Shown one piece after another: positions 26,019-36,613 of a DNA stretch of 64,000 nt. Each line of letters opens with the position of its first letter. Positions within the stretch are counted from its first letter, which is position 1. Under the pieces are notes generated by a model. The model was not told where the DNA came from. It made no database searches and saw nothing but the letters and a program-made list of their open reading frames with translations. The stretch is from Hylemonella sp. (lineage in GTDB: Bacteria > Pseudomonadota > Gammaproteobacteria > Burkholderiales > Burkholderiaceae_C). The translations under genes and the position numbers were made by a program. The stretch is from contig JAUXVI010000057.1 in assembly GCA_030680575.1 (NCBI GenBank), positions 38,670 to 102,669 of the forward strand, in the 5' to 3' direction.

Positions 26019-27368
26019 TCAAGCGTCATGGCCGTCATGCCCGACGATCCTGCGGTGCAGTTTGCGCAGCGACCACCAGACGGCAAAACCGACCACCGGC
26101 ACCGCCAGCGCCGCCGTGGTTTCGCCGGACAGCGGCCAGCCCAGGCTGTGCGCGCCCTTGGCCAGGTAGCTCACCAGGCCGACGATGTAGTAGGTGATGG
26201 CCGCCACCGACAGGCCCTCCACCGTGGACTGCAGCTTGAGCTGCAGGTCCTGCCGCTGGTTCATGGTGGCCAGCAGGGCCTGGCTGCTCTGCTGCTGCTC
26301 GATCTCGACGCGTGTGCGCAGCAGGTTGCTGATGCGCGAGACACGTTGCGACAGCGCGTCCTGCCGGCGTGTCACCCACTCGCAGGTGCTGCGCGCCGGT
26401 GACAGACGCCGGTCCATGAATTCGCGGATGGTCTGCATGCCGACCAGCCGGGTTTCGGTGATGTCGTCGATGCGCTTGTCGACCAGCTCGAAATAGGCGG
26501 TGCTGGCGGAAAAGCGCGAATGGGAGGCGGCGTAATGACTCTCCACCTGACCCGCCAGCCGGGTCAGCCGATCCAGCAGGCGCGGCTCGTCGTTGCGCGT
26601 GGCCGTACGGATGGATTCGGCCAGCCCGGCCAGCTCGCGCTCGGCCGAACCCAGAATGCTGGAGGCCTCGCGTGCCGCCGGCAGGCCCAGCAGGGCCGCC
26701 ATGCGGTAGGTTTCGATCTCCAGCAGACGCTGCACCAATCGACCCAGGCGGCGCGGCGACATGTGCAATCCGTCCACACTCGGCGCTTTGGCATCCTCGC
26801 TGCTGGAGGCGTCGACAAACAGCAACATGCGGGAAAAGCCGTCGGCATGGATGGCAAAGTCGGTGTAGACCTCGCCGGCGCCACCGGCCACGCCGGAGGC
26901 AACCAGCGAGTCCTCGCGCAGCACATGGCGCACCAGATTGGTGGCGTCAGCCTGATCGGGCAGCGCCCACAGGTGCAGGCTGGTCAGGCACTGGCCTGGC
27001 AGCGCGGCAAACCAGTTCTGCGGCACCACCTCGATGGCAGTTTCCGGCTCGCGCTCAACGTGGTTCGACGCCGGCAGCATCCGCAGGAAGGTCCAGGAAA
27101 CGAATTCGGTGTGCAGCTCCCAGCGCAGTCGAAACGCCCCGACATCCATGCGGAAATGCGTCGAGTGAGCGTCCGGCAGCGGCAGATGATGGTCGCGCAG
27201 CAGGGCCATCACATGGGCCCGGCTGGCTTCGCGCTGGGCGGCATCGCACACCATGACCACGTGGGTGATGGCCAGCGGCGTGCTCATCGCCTCGGGGGGA
27301 CGGGCGTGGATCTCGTTGTGCAGCGCGATCCGTTGTGGATGCGACGGGGGGGCATTTTTCAATTGCAT
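26019..27368 (-). CDS. DUF3422 family membrane-anchored protein
   Basis: 449 residues. The N-terminal signature HPQRIALHNEIHARPPEAM identifies DUF3422, a proteobacterial family of unknown function. About 300 residues of soluble, partly coiled-coil sequence follow (residues 240-380 are rich in Arg, Glu and Gln heptads). There are two C-terminal membrane segments (LSVAAITYYIVGLVSYLAKG and TTAALAVPVVGFAVWWSL). The layout suggests a cytosolic domain tethered to the inner membrane. Confidence 0.9.
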   Translation of the reverse strand: MQLKNAPPSHPQRIALHNEIHARPPEAMSTPLAITHVVMVCDAAQREASRAHVMALLRDHHLPLPDAHSTHFRMDVGAFRLRWELHTEFVSWTFLRMLPASNHVEREPETAIEVVPQNWFAALPGQCLTSLHLWALPDQADATNLVRHVLREDSLVASGVAGGAGEVYTDFAIHADGFSRMLLFVDASSSEDAKAPSVDGLHMSPRRLGRLVQRLLEIETYRMAALLGLPAAREASSILGSAERELAGLAESIRTATRNDEPRLLDRLTRLAGQVESHYAASHSRFSASTAYFELVDKRIDDITETRLVGMQTIREFMDRRLSPARSTCEWVTRRQDALSQRVSRISNLLRTRVEIEQQQSSQALLATMNQRQDLQLKLQSTVEGLSVAAITYYIVGLVSYLAKGAHSLGWPLSGETTAALAVPVVGFAVWWSLRKLHRRIVGHDGHDA

Positions 27369-27430
27369 GGCGTCCTCTCGGCTTCATTGTGACGCATGGT
27401 CGTGTCCCGTTCCTGTCAGTACCGGGATAC

Positions 27431-27463
27431 GCAAAAAAACGGCACCCGAAGGTGCCATTTTTC
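27431..27463 (-). terminator. Intrinsic terminator of the tctBA operon
   Basis: Read on the minus strand: AAAAATGGCACC TTCG GGTGCCGTTTTTTT, a 6-bp GC stem closed by a stable UUCG tetraloop and followed by a T-run, 18 bp past the tctA stop. Confidence 0.93.
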
Positions 27464-27479
27464 CTGTCAGACAGCGCTT

Positions 27480-28994
27480 TTATTCTTCGACAAAAGCCTC
27501 TTCCCGCTTGCTCTTGACTGCCGGCAACAGCACGATGATCAGGAGCAGTGCGGCAGCCGCCAGCAGACCGGCCGACAACGGACGCGTGACGAACACGCTC
27601 CAGTCACCGCGCGACAGCAGCAGGGCACGGCGCAGGTTTTCCTCCATCATCGGCCCCAGGATGAAGCCCAGCAGCAACGGTGCGGGCTCGACCCCGAGCT
27701 TGATGAAGGTGTAGCCGATGACGCCGAAGGCCGCCACCATCCAGATGTCCCAGGTGTTGTTGTTGGTCGAGTACACACCGATGGCGCAGAACAGCACGAT
27801 GGCCGGAAACAGCCAGCGGTACGGCACGGTCAGCAGCTTGATCCAGATGCCGATCAGCGGCAGGTTCAGGATGATGAGCATCAGGTTGCCAAGCCACATG
27901 GAGGCGATCAGACCCCAGAACAGTTCGGGGTTGCTGGTCATGACCTGCGGGCCGGGCTGGATGTTGTGGATGGTCATGGCACCCACCATCAGCGCCATCA
28001 CGGCGTTGGGCGGAATGCCCAGCGTCAGCAACGGGATGAAGGAGGTCTGCGAACCGGCGTTGTTGGCCGACTCGGGCGCCGCCACACCGCGGATGTTGCC
28101 CTTGCCGAAGGGTACTTCACCCGGCTTGAGCTTGGTCTTCTTCTCAACGGTGTAGGCGGCAAAGGCTGCCAGCAACGCGCCGCCGCCCGGCAGGATACCC
28201 AGAATGGAGCCGATGGCCGTACCGCGCAGGATGGCCGGGAACATGAGCTTCAGATCGCGGCCCGTGGGGTAGATGTTCTTGACCTTGCCGGTGAACACCT
28301 CGCGCTGGTCCTCGGGGTGCGACAGGTTGGCGATGATCTCGCCGTAACCGAACACGCCCATGGCAATGGTGATGAAGCCAATGCCGTCGGTCAGTTCGGG
28401 GATGTCAAACGAGAAACGCGCCACACCCGAGTTCACGTCGGTGCCCACCAGACCCAGCAGCAGGCCCAGCACGATCATGGCCACCGCCTTGAGCAGCGAG
28501 CCAGACGCCAGCACCACGGCACCGATCAGGCCAAGCACCATGAGCGAGAAGTACTCGGCCGGCCCGAACTTGAAAGCCACTTCGGTCAGCGGCGCGGCAA
28601 AACCGGCCAGGATCAGGGTGCCGACGCAGCCGGCAAAAAAGGAACCCAGACCGGCCGCGGACAGCGCCGGACCCGCACGCCCCTGGCGCGCCATCTGGTA
28701 GCCGTCGATCACGGTCACCACCGAGGACGACTCGCCCGGCAGGTTGACCAGAATGGCGGTGGTGGAGCCACCGTACTGGGCGCCGTAGTAGATGCCGGCC
28801 AGCATGATGAGCGCAGCCACCGGCGGCAGCGCATAGGTGGCCGGCAGCAGCATGGCAATGGTGGCAATCGGGCCGACGCCGGGCAGCACGCCGATCAGCG
28901 TGCCGAGCAGACAGCCGGCAAAGGCGTACATCAGGTTCTGCGCCGTGAAGGCAACGCCGAAGCCGATCGAGAGGTTGTTGATCAAATCCATCAT
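27480..28994 (-). CDS. tctA: Tripartite tricarboxylate transporter, large permease TctA
   Basis: 504-residue inner-membrane permease with 10-12 hydrophobic segments. It carries the TctA signatures GVLPGVGPIATIAMLLPATY and QYGGSTTAILVNLPGESSSV in the first half and a second AxxxGSxxGxLPGGGA loop (GSILGILPGGGALLAAFAAY). It imports a carboxylate (citrate or another di/tricarboxylate) together with TctB and a periplasmic TctC. It lies 13 bp after tctB. No tctC is present next to it, so the binding protein must come from elsewhere. Confidence 0.95.
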   Translation of the reverse strand: MMDLINNLSIGFGVAFTAQNLMYAFAGCLLGTLIGVLPGVGPIATIAMLLPATYALPPVAALIMLAGIYYGAQYGGSTTAILVNLPGESSSVVTVIDGYQMARQGRAGPALSAAGLGSFFAGCVGTLILAGFAAPLTEVAFKFGPAEYFSLMVLGLIGAVVLASGSLLKAVAMIVLGLLLGLVGTDVNSGVARFSFDIPELTDGIGFITIAMGVFGYGEIIANLSHPEDQREVFTGKVKNIYPTGRDLKLMFPAILRGTAIGSILGILPGGGALLAAFAAYTVEKKTKLKPGEVPFGKGNIRGVAAPESANNAGSQTSFIPLLTLGIPPNAVMALMVGAMTIHNIQPGPQVMTSNPELFWGLIASMWLGNLMLIILNLPLIGIWIKLLTVPYRWLFPAIVLFCAIGVYSTNNNTWDIWMVAAFGVIGYTFIKLGVEPAPLLLGFILGPMMEENLRRALLLSRGDWSVFVTRPLSAGLLAAAALLLIIVLLPAVKSKREEAFVEE

Positions 28995-29007
28995 GTTCTT
29001 GTTCTCC

Positions 29008-29496
29008 TCAGCCTGCGATGAAAGTCGGCCAGACCGGGAACTGCAGTTTCAGCAGCATGACAAAGGCCAGGTAGCTGCCCACCGCCAGGACGGCGGCCAG
29101 GACCAGCACTTCACTGAGTTTGAAACGTTCACCGGCCAGGCTGGCCACGATGGTCAGTGCAAAAATGCCGGCAATCAGACCCATGGGGGGCAGGCCGATG
29201 CTCGGCAGGCCACCGATCATGACGCCGAACAGCAGGTTGGCACCGATGATGAACGCCAGCGGCTTCCAGGCCCATTTACCGACTTTTTCACCGTCTTCGG
29301 TTTCCACGACCATGGCTTTGAACATGATCAGCCCGCCCAGAAAAGCCAAGACAATGCCCAGCATCAGCGGAAAATAGCCCGGTCCCATACGGGCACCCGT
29401 GCCCACGTTGTAGTTGGAGGCGCCCCAGGCAAACCCGACACCTACCACCGTGAACATAAGCCCGGAGAAAAAGTCTTTCTGACTCTTGATATTCAC
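29008..29496 (-). CDS. tctB: Tripartite tricarboxylate transporter, small permease TctB
   Basis: 162 residues with four membrane segments and the TctB pattern DFFSGLMFTVVGVGFAW ... GTGARMGPGYFPLMLGIVLA. The GTG at 29496 is chosen because AGGAGA lies 8 bp upstream and the membrane domain follows; the frame continues upstream without homology. First gene of the tctBA operon. The tctC gene that normally precedes it is missing; a GspE-like gene ends 155 bp upstream. Confidence 0.92.
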   Translation of the reverse strand: MNIKSQKDFFSGLMFTVVGVGFAWGASNYNVGTGARMGPGYFPLMLGIVLAFLGGLIMFKAMVVETEDGEKVGKWAWKPLAFIIGANLLFGVMIGGLPSIGLPPMGLIAGIFALTIVASLAGERFKLSEVLVLAAVLAVGSYLAFVMLLKLQFPVWPTFIAG

Positions 29497-29650
29497 AAAC
29501 AGTCTCCTAAGAGCAATTCTCAAACGTTCGATTTTGCAACGGAAAGCCCCTGCGTACGGATGTGGATTCCACCTACGCCTGGCGCGCATCGGCTCGCAAA
29601 ACTTCGGGAATACCCTTGGTTTTCAGCACTTACGCACTGTCTGGGTGCAT

Positions 29651-31437
<1,787 letters not shown>

Positions 31438-31441
<4 letters not shown>

Positions 31442-32190
31442 TCAATCGGTTTGAAACCGCGCAACCACTTGGGCGCCGGCAGGCCCCATTGAGTCTGGAT
31501 GATTTCGGCGCGGGCAGCAAGCTCGGCCCGCTTCGGACGGCTGGGTGTGCGTTGTGCCAGCACTACCGTGTTGCCTTCACGCGTCGCCTTGAAGGCCCAG
31601 ATGGCATCGCGGCCGAAGGCAGCGGCAATCTTCTCCACACTGCGGTCAAAACTCGACGAACGGCCGAACAGGTTGACCGTCATGCAACCCTCCTCAGTCA
31701 GCAGACGCCGGCAGTCGGCATAAAACTCCGCGCTGTCGAGCACCGGCGCCGCCGCCTCGTGGTCGTACAGATCGACCTGCAAGGCATCCACGGCACCGAA
31801 CCAGCGCGGGTTCTTGATCTCCTGCGCCGCGTCGGCCAGGATCACCTGCAGCTTCGCGTTGTCGTCCGGCAGATGGAACCAGCCGCGGCAGGCGTGCAGC
31901 ACCTGCGGGTTGAGTTCGATGGCGGTGGTCTTCATGCGCAGCACCCGGGCAGCGAACTTGGTGAGCGAGCCGGCACCCAGGCCGAGCTGCACCGCCTGGC
32001 GTTTTGTCACGGTGGCCGGATCGACGAACAGCAGCCAGGCCATCATGCGCTGGACGTACTCGTGCACCAGCGCGGTCGGGTCGTCCATGTCCATGGAGCC
32101 CTGGATCCAGATGGTACCCAGGTGCATGTGGCGGATGTCGCCTTCGTCGGAGAAGTGGACTTCGGGGAGAGTGGGTTGGCGTTTTTTCAA
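31438..32190 (-). CDS. Spermidine-synthase-like protein
   Basis: 250 residues with the Rossmann fold of spermidine synthases: VQLGLGAGSLTKFAARVL (cofactor loop), AIELNPQVLHACRGWFHLP (acidic residue after beta 2) and DALQVDLYDHEAAAPVLDS. The polyamine-site acidic residues and the usual N-terminal beta domain are largely absent, so aminopropyl transfer is unproven; it may be a methyltransferase-like relative. A TTG at 32190 is the furthest start in frame, but internal ATGs are possible. Coupled to the GspE-like gene by a 4-bp overlap. Confidence 0.72.
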
Positions 32191-32217
32191 GATCGGGCCA
32201 TTATCCCCAAACAGGTC

Positions 32218-32799
32218 TCACGCGCCTGACACCAGACCGGCCTCCACCATCACCGCCCGCCAGGCGGCCAGCTTGCGCTCGAAACTCCAGCTGGCATTGG
32301 CCGGGCTTGTAGAGGGCAGCTTGACCACGGCGAAATCCTCGATACCGAGGCTATGTCGCACCAGCTTGGCATGCTTGAAGCTCTCGCCCCCGTTGTGCGC
32401 AATCATCTTCAGCTGCGGGCAATGAGCCTTCAGGCTAGCGAAGTCGTTCACCTCGGGGTTGCGGATGGCGCTGTCCAGGCTGCCGCTGCGCTCGCAGCTG
32501 GCATAAACATCCCACAACCCCAGACCCCGGTCGAGCAGCCATCTGCTACGTTTTTCATAGCTGCTGGCGCCCGTATCCATTGGCACAGAAGGCCAAATGG
32601 CTTGCAAAATTCTCCAGAACTGGTTATGCGGATGCCCGTAGTACTGCTGCGCCCGCAACGAGGCCACGCCGGGGAAGCTGCCCAGGATCAGCAGGCGGGT
32701 GTTCGCGGACACGATGGGCGGCAGGCCAAACAGCCGCTCGGCGCCGGCTTGCGGAACAACGGCTTGCTGCTTGCGCGTCATAACGTCATGGAGCGTCAC
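32218..32799 (-). CDS. DNA-deoxyinosine (hypoxanthine-DNA) glycosylase, UDG family 6
   Basis: 193 residues. LLILGSFPGVASLRAQQYYG and HPHNQFWRIL are the signature of the hypoxanthine-DNA glycosylase branch of the uracil-DNA glycosylase superfamily, which removes deaminated adenine. The substrate-base loop ends PSTSPANASWSF, matching the second family motif. A GTG at 32799 overlaps the tatD-family stop (GTGA); an ATG at 32781 is the alternative start. A family 2 repeat replaces a variable loop near residues 74-85. Confidence 0.87.
   Translation of the reverse strand: MTLHDVMTRKQQAVVPQAGAERLFGLPPIVSANTRLLILGSFPGVASLRAQQYYGHPHNQFWRILQAIWPSVPMDTGASSYEKRSRWLLDRGLGLWDVYASCERSGSLDSAIRNPEVNDFASLKAHCPQLKMIAHNGGESFKHAKLVRHSLGIEDFAVVKLPSTSPANASWSFERKLAAWRAVMVEAGLVSGA
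32545..32578 (+). repeat. Family 2 stem-loop repeat inside the glycosylase gene
   Basis: GCTA CGTTTTTCA TAGC followed by TGCTGGCGCCCGTATCC. The tail agrees with the ileS copy. In the gene's minus-strand frame it reads DTGASSYEKRS, in a loop between conserved blocks. Confidence 0.55.
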
Positions 32800-33644
32800 G
32801 CCGGCAACAAGACCTGCAGGCGCGGCAGGGCCGTCATGGCATTGCGTGTGGTCGCCGCGGCCAGTGCTTCCGGGTCGAGGCCGCGCAAGTCCGCCAGCAC
32901 CTGCGCAATACGCGGCAGCTCGCCCGGCTCGTTGCGGCCTTGCGGCGCGCCTGCAGCCCGCGCTTCGGCCGTCTGATACAGCCAGTGCGGCGGCATGTCA
33001 GGCGCATCGGTCTCCAGCACGATGGCCTCCAGCGGCAGCGTGGCCTCCAGCCGGCGCAGGTTCTCGGCACGCTCGTAGGTGAGCGCGCCGCCGAAACCGA
33101 GCTTAAGACCGAGCGCGAGAAAGGCCTGCGCCTGCTGCAAGCTACCGTTGAAGGCGTGGGCAATGCCTTGCCATGGCGTGCCATTGCCGATGGAGCGCAG
33201 CCCCTTGAGCAGCATGTCGGCCGAACGGCGCACGTGCAAGATCACCGGCAGGCCATGCTTGCGAGCCAACTTAAGCTGCTCGACATAAAAAAATTCCTGC
33301 CGCTCACGCAGCGGACTGGCCAGCAGTTCCGGCACGAAGTAGTCCAACCCGATCTCGCCCACCGCCACCAGGCGCGGGTCGTCGCGCTGTGCGGTCAGCG
33401 CGGCGTCGAGCCGGGCCAGGTCATCATCCTGCGCCTGCTTCACGTACAGGGGGTGGATGCCCAGCGCATAGCTGTCGCCGAACTCATGCGCCAGCGTCCG
33501 CACCCGTTCGAAGTCCTGCACCTGCACCGCCGGCAGCACGCAATGCACTACGCCACGCGCCCGTGCACGTTCGCGCACGGCAGCCACGTCCGGCGCGAAC
33601 TCGGGCGCATCCAGATGGCAATGGGTGTCGATCCAGAATTGCAT
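32796..33644 (-). CDS. TatD family metal-dependent hydrolase (DNase)
   Basis: 282-residue TIM-barrel hydrolase with the metal ligands of the family: THCHLDAPEF at the start, GEIGLDYF, VILHVRRSADML, HAFNGSLQQAQAFL and ETDAPDMPPHW. TatD-type enzymes have 3'-5' exonuclease activity on DNA and take part in repair or quality control. It precedes the DNA glycosylase gene with a 4-bp overlap, so a joint DNA-repair transcript is plausible, and follows lolD by 14 bp. Confidence 0.92.
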   Translation of the reverse strand: MQFWIDTHCHLDAPEFAPDVAAVRERARARGVVHCVLPAVQVQDFERVRTLAHEFGDSYALGIHPLYVKQAQDDDLARLDAALTAQRDDPRLVAVGEIGLDYFVPELLASPLRERQEFFYVEQLKLARKHGLPVILHVRRSADMLLKGLRSIGNGTPWQGIAHAFNGSLQQAQAFLALGLKLGFGGALTYERAENLRRLEATLPLEAIVLETDAPDMPPHWLYQTAEARAAGAPQGRNEPGELPRIAQVLADLRGLDPEALAAATTRNAMTALPRLQVLLPA

Positions 33645-33658
33645 CGCCCCACCACCGT

Positions 33659-34336
33659 TCAGCCGCTCAAACGCCCCTGATCCAGCCTAAGCTGACGCTG
33701 GCAGCGCGCCGCCAGCGTCTCGTCGTGCGTGACCACGATGAAGGCCGTGCCCTGCTCGCACGCCAGTTTCAACATAAGTTCGAACACGCCGTCGGCGGTG
33801 CTGCGGTCCAGGTTGCCGGTGGGCTCGTCGGCCAGCACGCAGGCCGGCTGTGTCACCAGCGCGCGCGCAATCGCCACACGCTGGCGCTCGCCGCCCGACA
33901 GTTCGGCCGGGCGGTGCAACACGCGCTCGGCCAGGCCCACGGCCGCCAGCATGCGCGCGGCTGTCTGCGCCGCTTCGGCGCGGTCCTGGCGCCGGATCCA
34001 CAGCGGCATGGCCACGTTGTCCAACGCGCTGAATTCCGGCAACAGGTGGTGGAACTGGTAAACAAAACCGAGGTGCTGGTTGCGCAACTGGCCCTGGGCC
34101 GCCGGTGACAGCGACGACATCGCCTGCCCCATCAGTTGCACCGTGCCGCTGCTGGGCGCATCAAGCCCGCCCAGCAGGTGTAGCAGGGTGCTCTTGCCGG
34201 AACCGGAGGCGCCGACAATGGCCAGCGTCTCACCGCGCTGCACTTGCAGGTCCACGCCTTGCAGCACGGTCACATCAAGCCGGCCCTCAGTGAAACGCTT
34301 ACCCAAGCCCCAGGCCTGCAAAACAATCTCACTCAT
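33659..34336 (-). CDS. lolD: Lipoprotein-releasing ABC transporter, ATPase LolD
   Basis: ATP-binding subunit of the complex that extracts lipoproteins from the inner membrane for LolA. The 225-residue product has Walker [17 protein letters not shown] (about residues 40-55), the Q-loop [17 protein letters not shown] typical of LolD, signature [15 protein letters not shown] and Walker [13 protein letters not shown]. The ATG at 34336 lies 8 bp inside the end of the permease gene; longer starts are within that gene. Confidence 0.94.
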   Translation of the reverse strand: MSEIVLQAWGLGKRFTEGRLDVTVLQGVDLQVQRGETLAIVGASGSGKSTLLHLLGGLDAPSSGTVQLMGQAMSSLSPAAQGQLRNQHLGFVYQFHHLLPEFSALDNVAMPLWIRRQDRAEAAQTAARMLAAVGLAERVLHRPAELSGGERQRVAIARALVTQPACVLADEPTGNLDRSTADGVFELMLKLACEQGTAFIVVTHDETLAARCQRQLRLDQGRLSG

Positions 34337-35585
34337 AACGAAGGGCCTCGGCCGGGTTGACGCGGCTGGCACGCCAGCTCGGGTAGATGGTGGCCACAAA
34401 CGCCAGCACCAGGGAAATGATGGCGATCGGCACGATGTCACTGCTTTGCGGGTCGCTCGGCATGCGGCTGATCAGGTAGATGTCGCGTGGCAGGAAGCTG
34501 GCTTGGAACAAACGCTCCAGCGCCGGCACGATGACGTCGATGTTGAAGGCCACGCCCAGGCCCAGCAGCAGGCCGGCCAGCGTGCCGATCACGCCCACCA
34601 TGGCGCCCTGCACCACGAAGATACCCATGATGCTGCGCGGGCTGGCGCCCAGCGTGCGCAGGATGGCGATGTCGGCGCGCTTGTCGGTCACCGTCATCAC
34701 CAGCGTGCTGACCAGATTGAAAGCGGCCACCGCCACGATCAGGGTGAGGATGATGAACATCATGCGTTTTTCCAGTTGCACGGCGGCGAACCAGTTGCGG
34801 TTCTGCCGCGTCCAGTCGCGGATCAGCAGGTCACCGCTGAGTGTGCGCGCCAGCTCGGCCGCCACCTCGCGCGCCTGGTGCAGGTCACGGATCTTGAGGC
34901 GGATGCCGGTCGGGCCTTCGAGCCGGAATATCCTGGCCGCGTCGTCCACATGCAGCATCACCAGGCCAGCGTCGTATTCGTAGTGGCCGGAGTCGAAGGT
35001 GCCGACCACCGTCACCTGCTTCAGGCGCGGCACCACACCGGCCGGTGTCACCTGGCCGCTGGGCGCCACCAGGGTCACCTTGTCGCCCTCGCGCACGCCC
35101 ATGGCGCGCGCCAGGTCCGCCCCCAGCACGATGCCGAATTCGCCTGCCACCAGACGCGCCAGCGCACCGTTTTTCAGGGTCACGGCCAGGTCGGTCACCT
35201 CGGGTTCGCGCGCCGGGTCGATGCCGCGCACGATGGTGCCTTTCATGTCCTCACCCCGCGCCAGCAGCGCCTGCGTGCCGATGAAGGGCGCGGCGCCGAC
35301 CACCTGCGGGTTGGCACGCACCTCGCGCAGGGTCAGGTCGACATCGGGCAAGGCCGCACCGTTGGGGGCGAAGATCTCGATGTGCGACACCACGCCCAGC
35401 ATGCGGTCTCGCACCTCCTTCTGGAAGCCGTTCATCACGCTGAGCACGATGATGAGCGCAGCCACCCCCAGCGCGATGCCCAGCATGGACACGCCCGAGA
35501 TGAAAGAGATGAACCCGTTGCGCCGGGTGGCGCGGCCGGCGCGGGTGTAGCGCCAGCCGAGAATGAGTTCGTAGGGGATTTGCAT
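34329..35585 (-). CDS. lolC: Lipoprotein-releasing ABC transporter permease (LolC/LolE type)
   Basis: 418-residue membrane protein with the MacB/FtsX layout: one N-terminal membrane segment ([20 protein letters not shown]), a periplasmic domain of about 200 residues, then three C-terminal segments. The hallmark start [20 protein letters not shown] and the Lol hook region are recognisable. Only one permease accompanies LolD here instead of separate LolC and LolE, so a LolF-type homodimer is possible. The gene order permease-lolD is a unit by overlap. Confidence 0.93.
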   Translation of the reverse strand: MQIPYELILGWRYTRAGRATRRNGFISFISGVSMLGIALGVAALIIVLSVMNGFQKEVRDRMLGVVSHIEIFAPNGAALPDVDLTLREVRANPQVVGAAPFIGTQALLARGEDMKGTIVRGIDPAREPEVTDLAVTLKNGALARLVAGEFGIVLGADLARAMGVREGDKVTLVAPSGQVTPAGVVPRLKQVTVVGTFDSGHYEYDAGLVMLHVDDAARIFRLEGPTGIRLKIRDLHQAREVAAELARTLSGDLLIRDWTRQNRNWFAAVQLEKRMMFIILTLIVAVAAFNLVSTLVMTVTDKRADIAILRTLGASPRSIMGIFVVQGAMVGVIGTLAGLLLGLGVAFNIDVIVPALERLFQASFLPRDIYLISRMPSDPQSSDIVPIAIISLVLAFVATIYPSWRASRVNPAEALRYE

Positions 35586-35683
35586 GGTTTATTTGAGTTC
35601 CGGTCGCCATTATTCGCGATGAATGGCATTCGCCGTTCCGCACCCTGACGATGCGATGGAACATTTCACCGGACAATAGCAGC

Positions 35684-36613
35684 ATGCACCTCCTGATTCC
35701 GTTCGCCGTCAGTGACGACCCGGCCAGCCGCCAGACCTTGCGCAGCCTGCGCCTACCCCATCTGACGCGACTGTTGGCCCGGTTGACACCGCAGCCGGCC
35801 GAAGCTGGCGCAGACAGCTCCCCCGCACTGCCGCACGAACGCGCATTGGCTAAGACGCTGAGGCTGGACCCGCTGGCGCCGCCTTGGGCGGCACTGCAGG
35901 CCCATGACCTGGGCTTGGAGGATGCGCGTGAGGAAGCCTGGGCCTTCATCACCCCCAGCCACTGGCAGGTAGGGCAGGCACAGGTGACGCTGCTGGCCCC
36001 CGAGGAACTGGCGCTGGCAGAAGACGAGTCGCGCACGCTGCTGGCCGCCATGCAGCCCTACTTCGCCGAAGACGGCATCACGCTGCTCTACGAGAACCCG
36101 ACGCGCTGGCTGGCACGCGGTGCCGCCTTTCGCGGCCTGGCCACTGCCGCGCCCGAGCGTGCCATCGGACGCGACGTGGCGCCCTGGCTACCCGCCTCGC
36201 CCACGCTGCGCCGACTGCAGAACGAGATGCAGATGCTGCTCTACACCCACGCCATCAACGAAGCGCGCGCCCAGCGCCGCGCGCTGGCGGTGAACTCGTT
36301 CTGGATCAGCGGCAGCGGCGCCCTGGCAGCAACCCCCGTGGCGCCAGCCGAACGCCCCTTGGTGCCGCAGACGCTGATGCAAGCCGCACAACGGCAGGAC
36401 TGGCCGGCCTGGGGCCGGGCCTGGGAAGCACTCGATGCCACGCAAGGCGCGACCTTGCTGGCGGCCCTGGAACAGGGCAACGCCGCGGTACGGCTGACAC
36501 TGTGCGGTGAACGACAGGCCCAGACCTTTGCCCTTGCGCCGCGCGGCCTTTGGTCCAAGTTATCAAGCATTTTCGGGGCCCCGCCCTTGTCGAACATCAT
36601 GGATAAGCTATGA
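35684..36613 (+). CDS. Conserved hypothetical protein preceding recJ
   Basis: 309-residue protein of a betaproteobacterial family found next to recJ and sometimes labelled phosphoglycerate-mutase-like. I see no phosphatase or mutase metal motif to justify that name. It starts MHLLIPFAVSDDPASRQTL, has RLQNEMQMLLYTHAINEARA and the strongly conserved AVNSFWISGSG. No signal peptide or membrane segment. The stop overlaps the recJ start by 4 bp, so expression is coupled and a link with RecJ is a fair guess. Confidence 0.75.
   Translation: MHLLIPFAVSDDPASRQTLRSLRLPHLTRLLARLTPQPAEAGADSSPALPHERALAKTLRLDPLAPPWAALQAHDLGLEDAREEAWAFITPSHWQVGQAQVTLLAPEELALAEDESRTLLAAMQPYFAEDGITLLYENPTRWLARGAAFRGLATAAPERAIGRDVAPWLPASPTLRRLQNEMQMLLYTHAINEARAQRRALAVNSFWISGSGALAATPVAPAERPLVPQTLMQAAQRQDWPAWGRAWEALDATQGATLLAALEQGNAAVRLTLCGERQAQTFALAPRGLWSKLSSIFGAPPLSNIMDKL

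Noticed and set aside
35684..36613. Phosphoglycerate mutase function for the gene before recJ
   Set aside because: No metal or phosphate-binding motif of the mutase families is visible; kept as conserved hypothetical.
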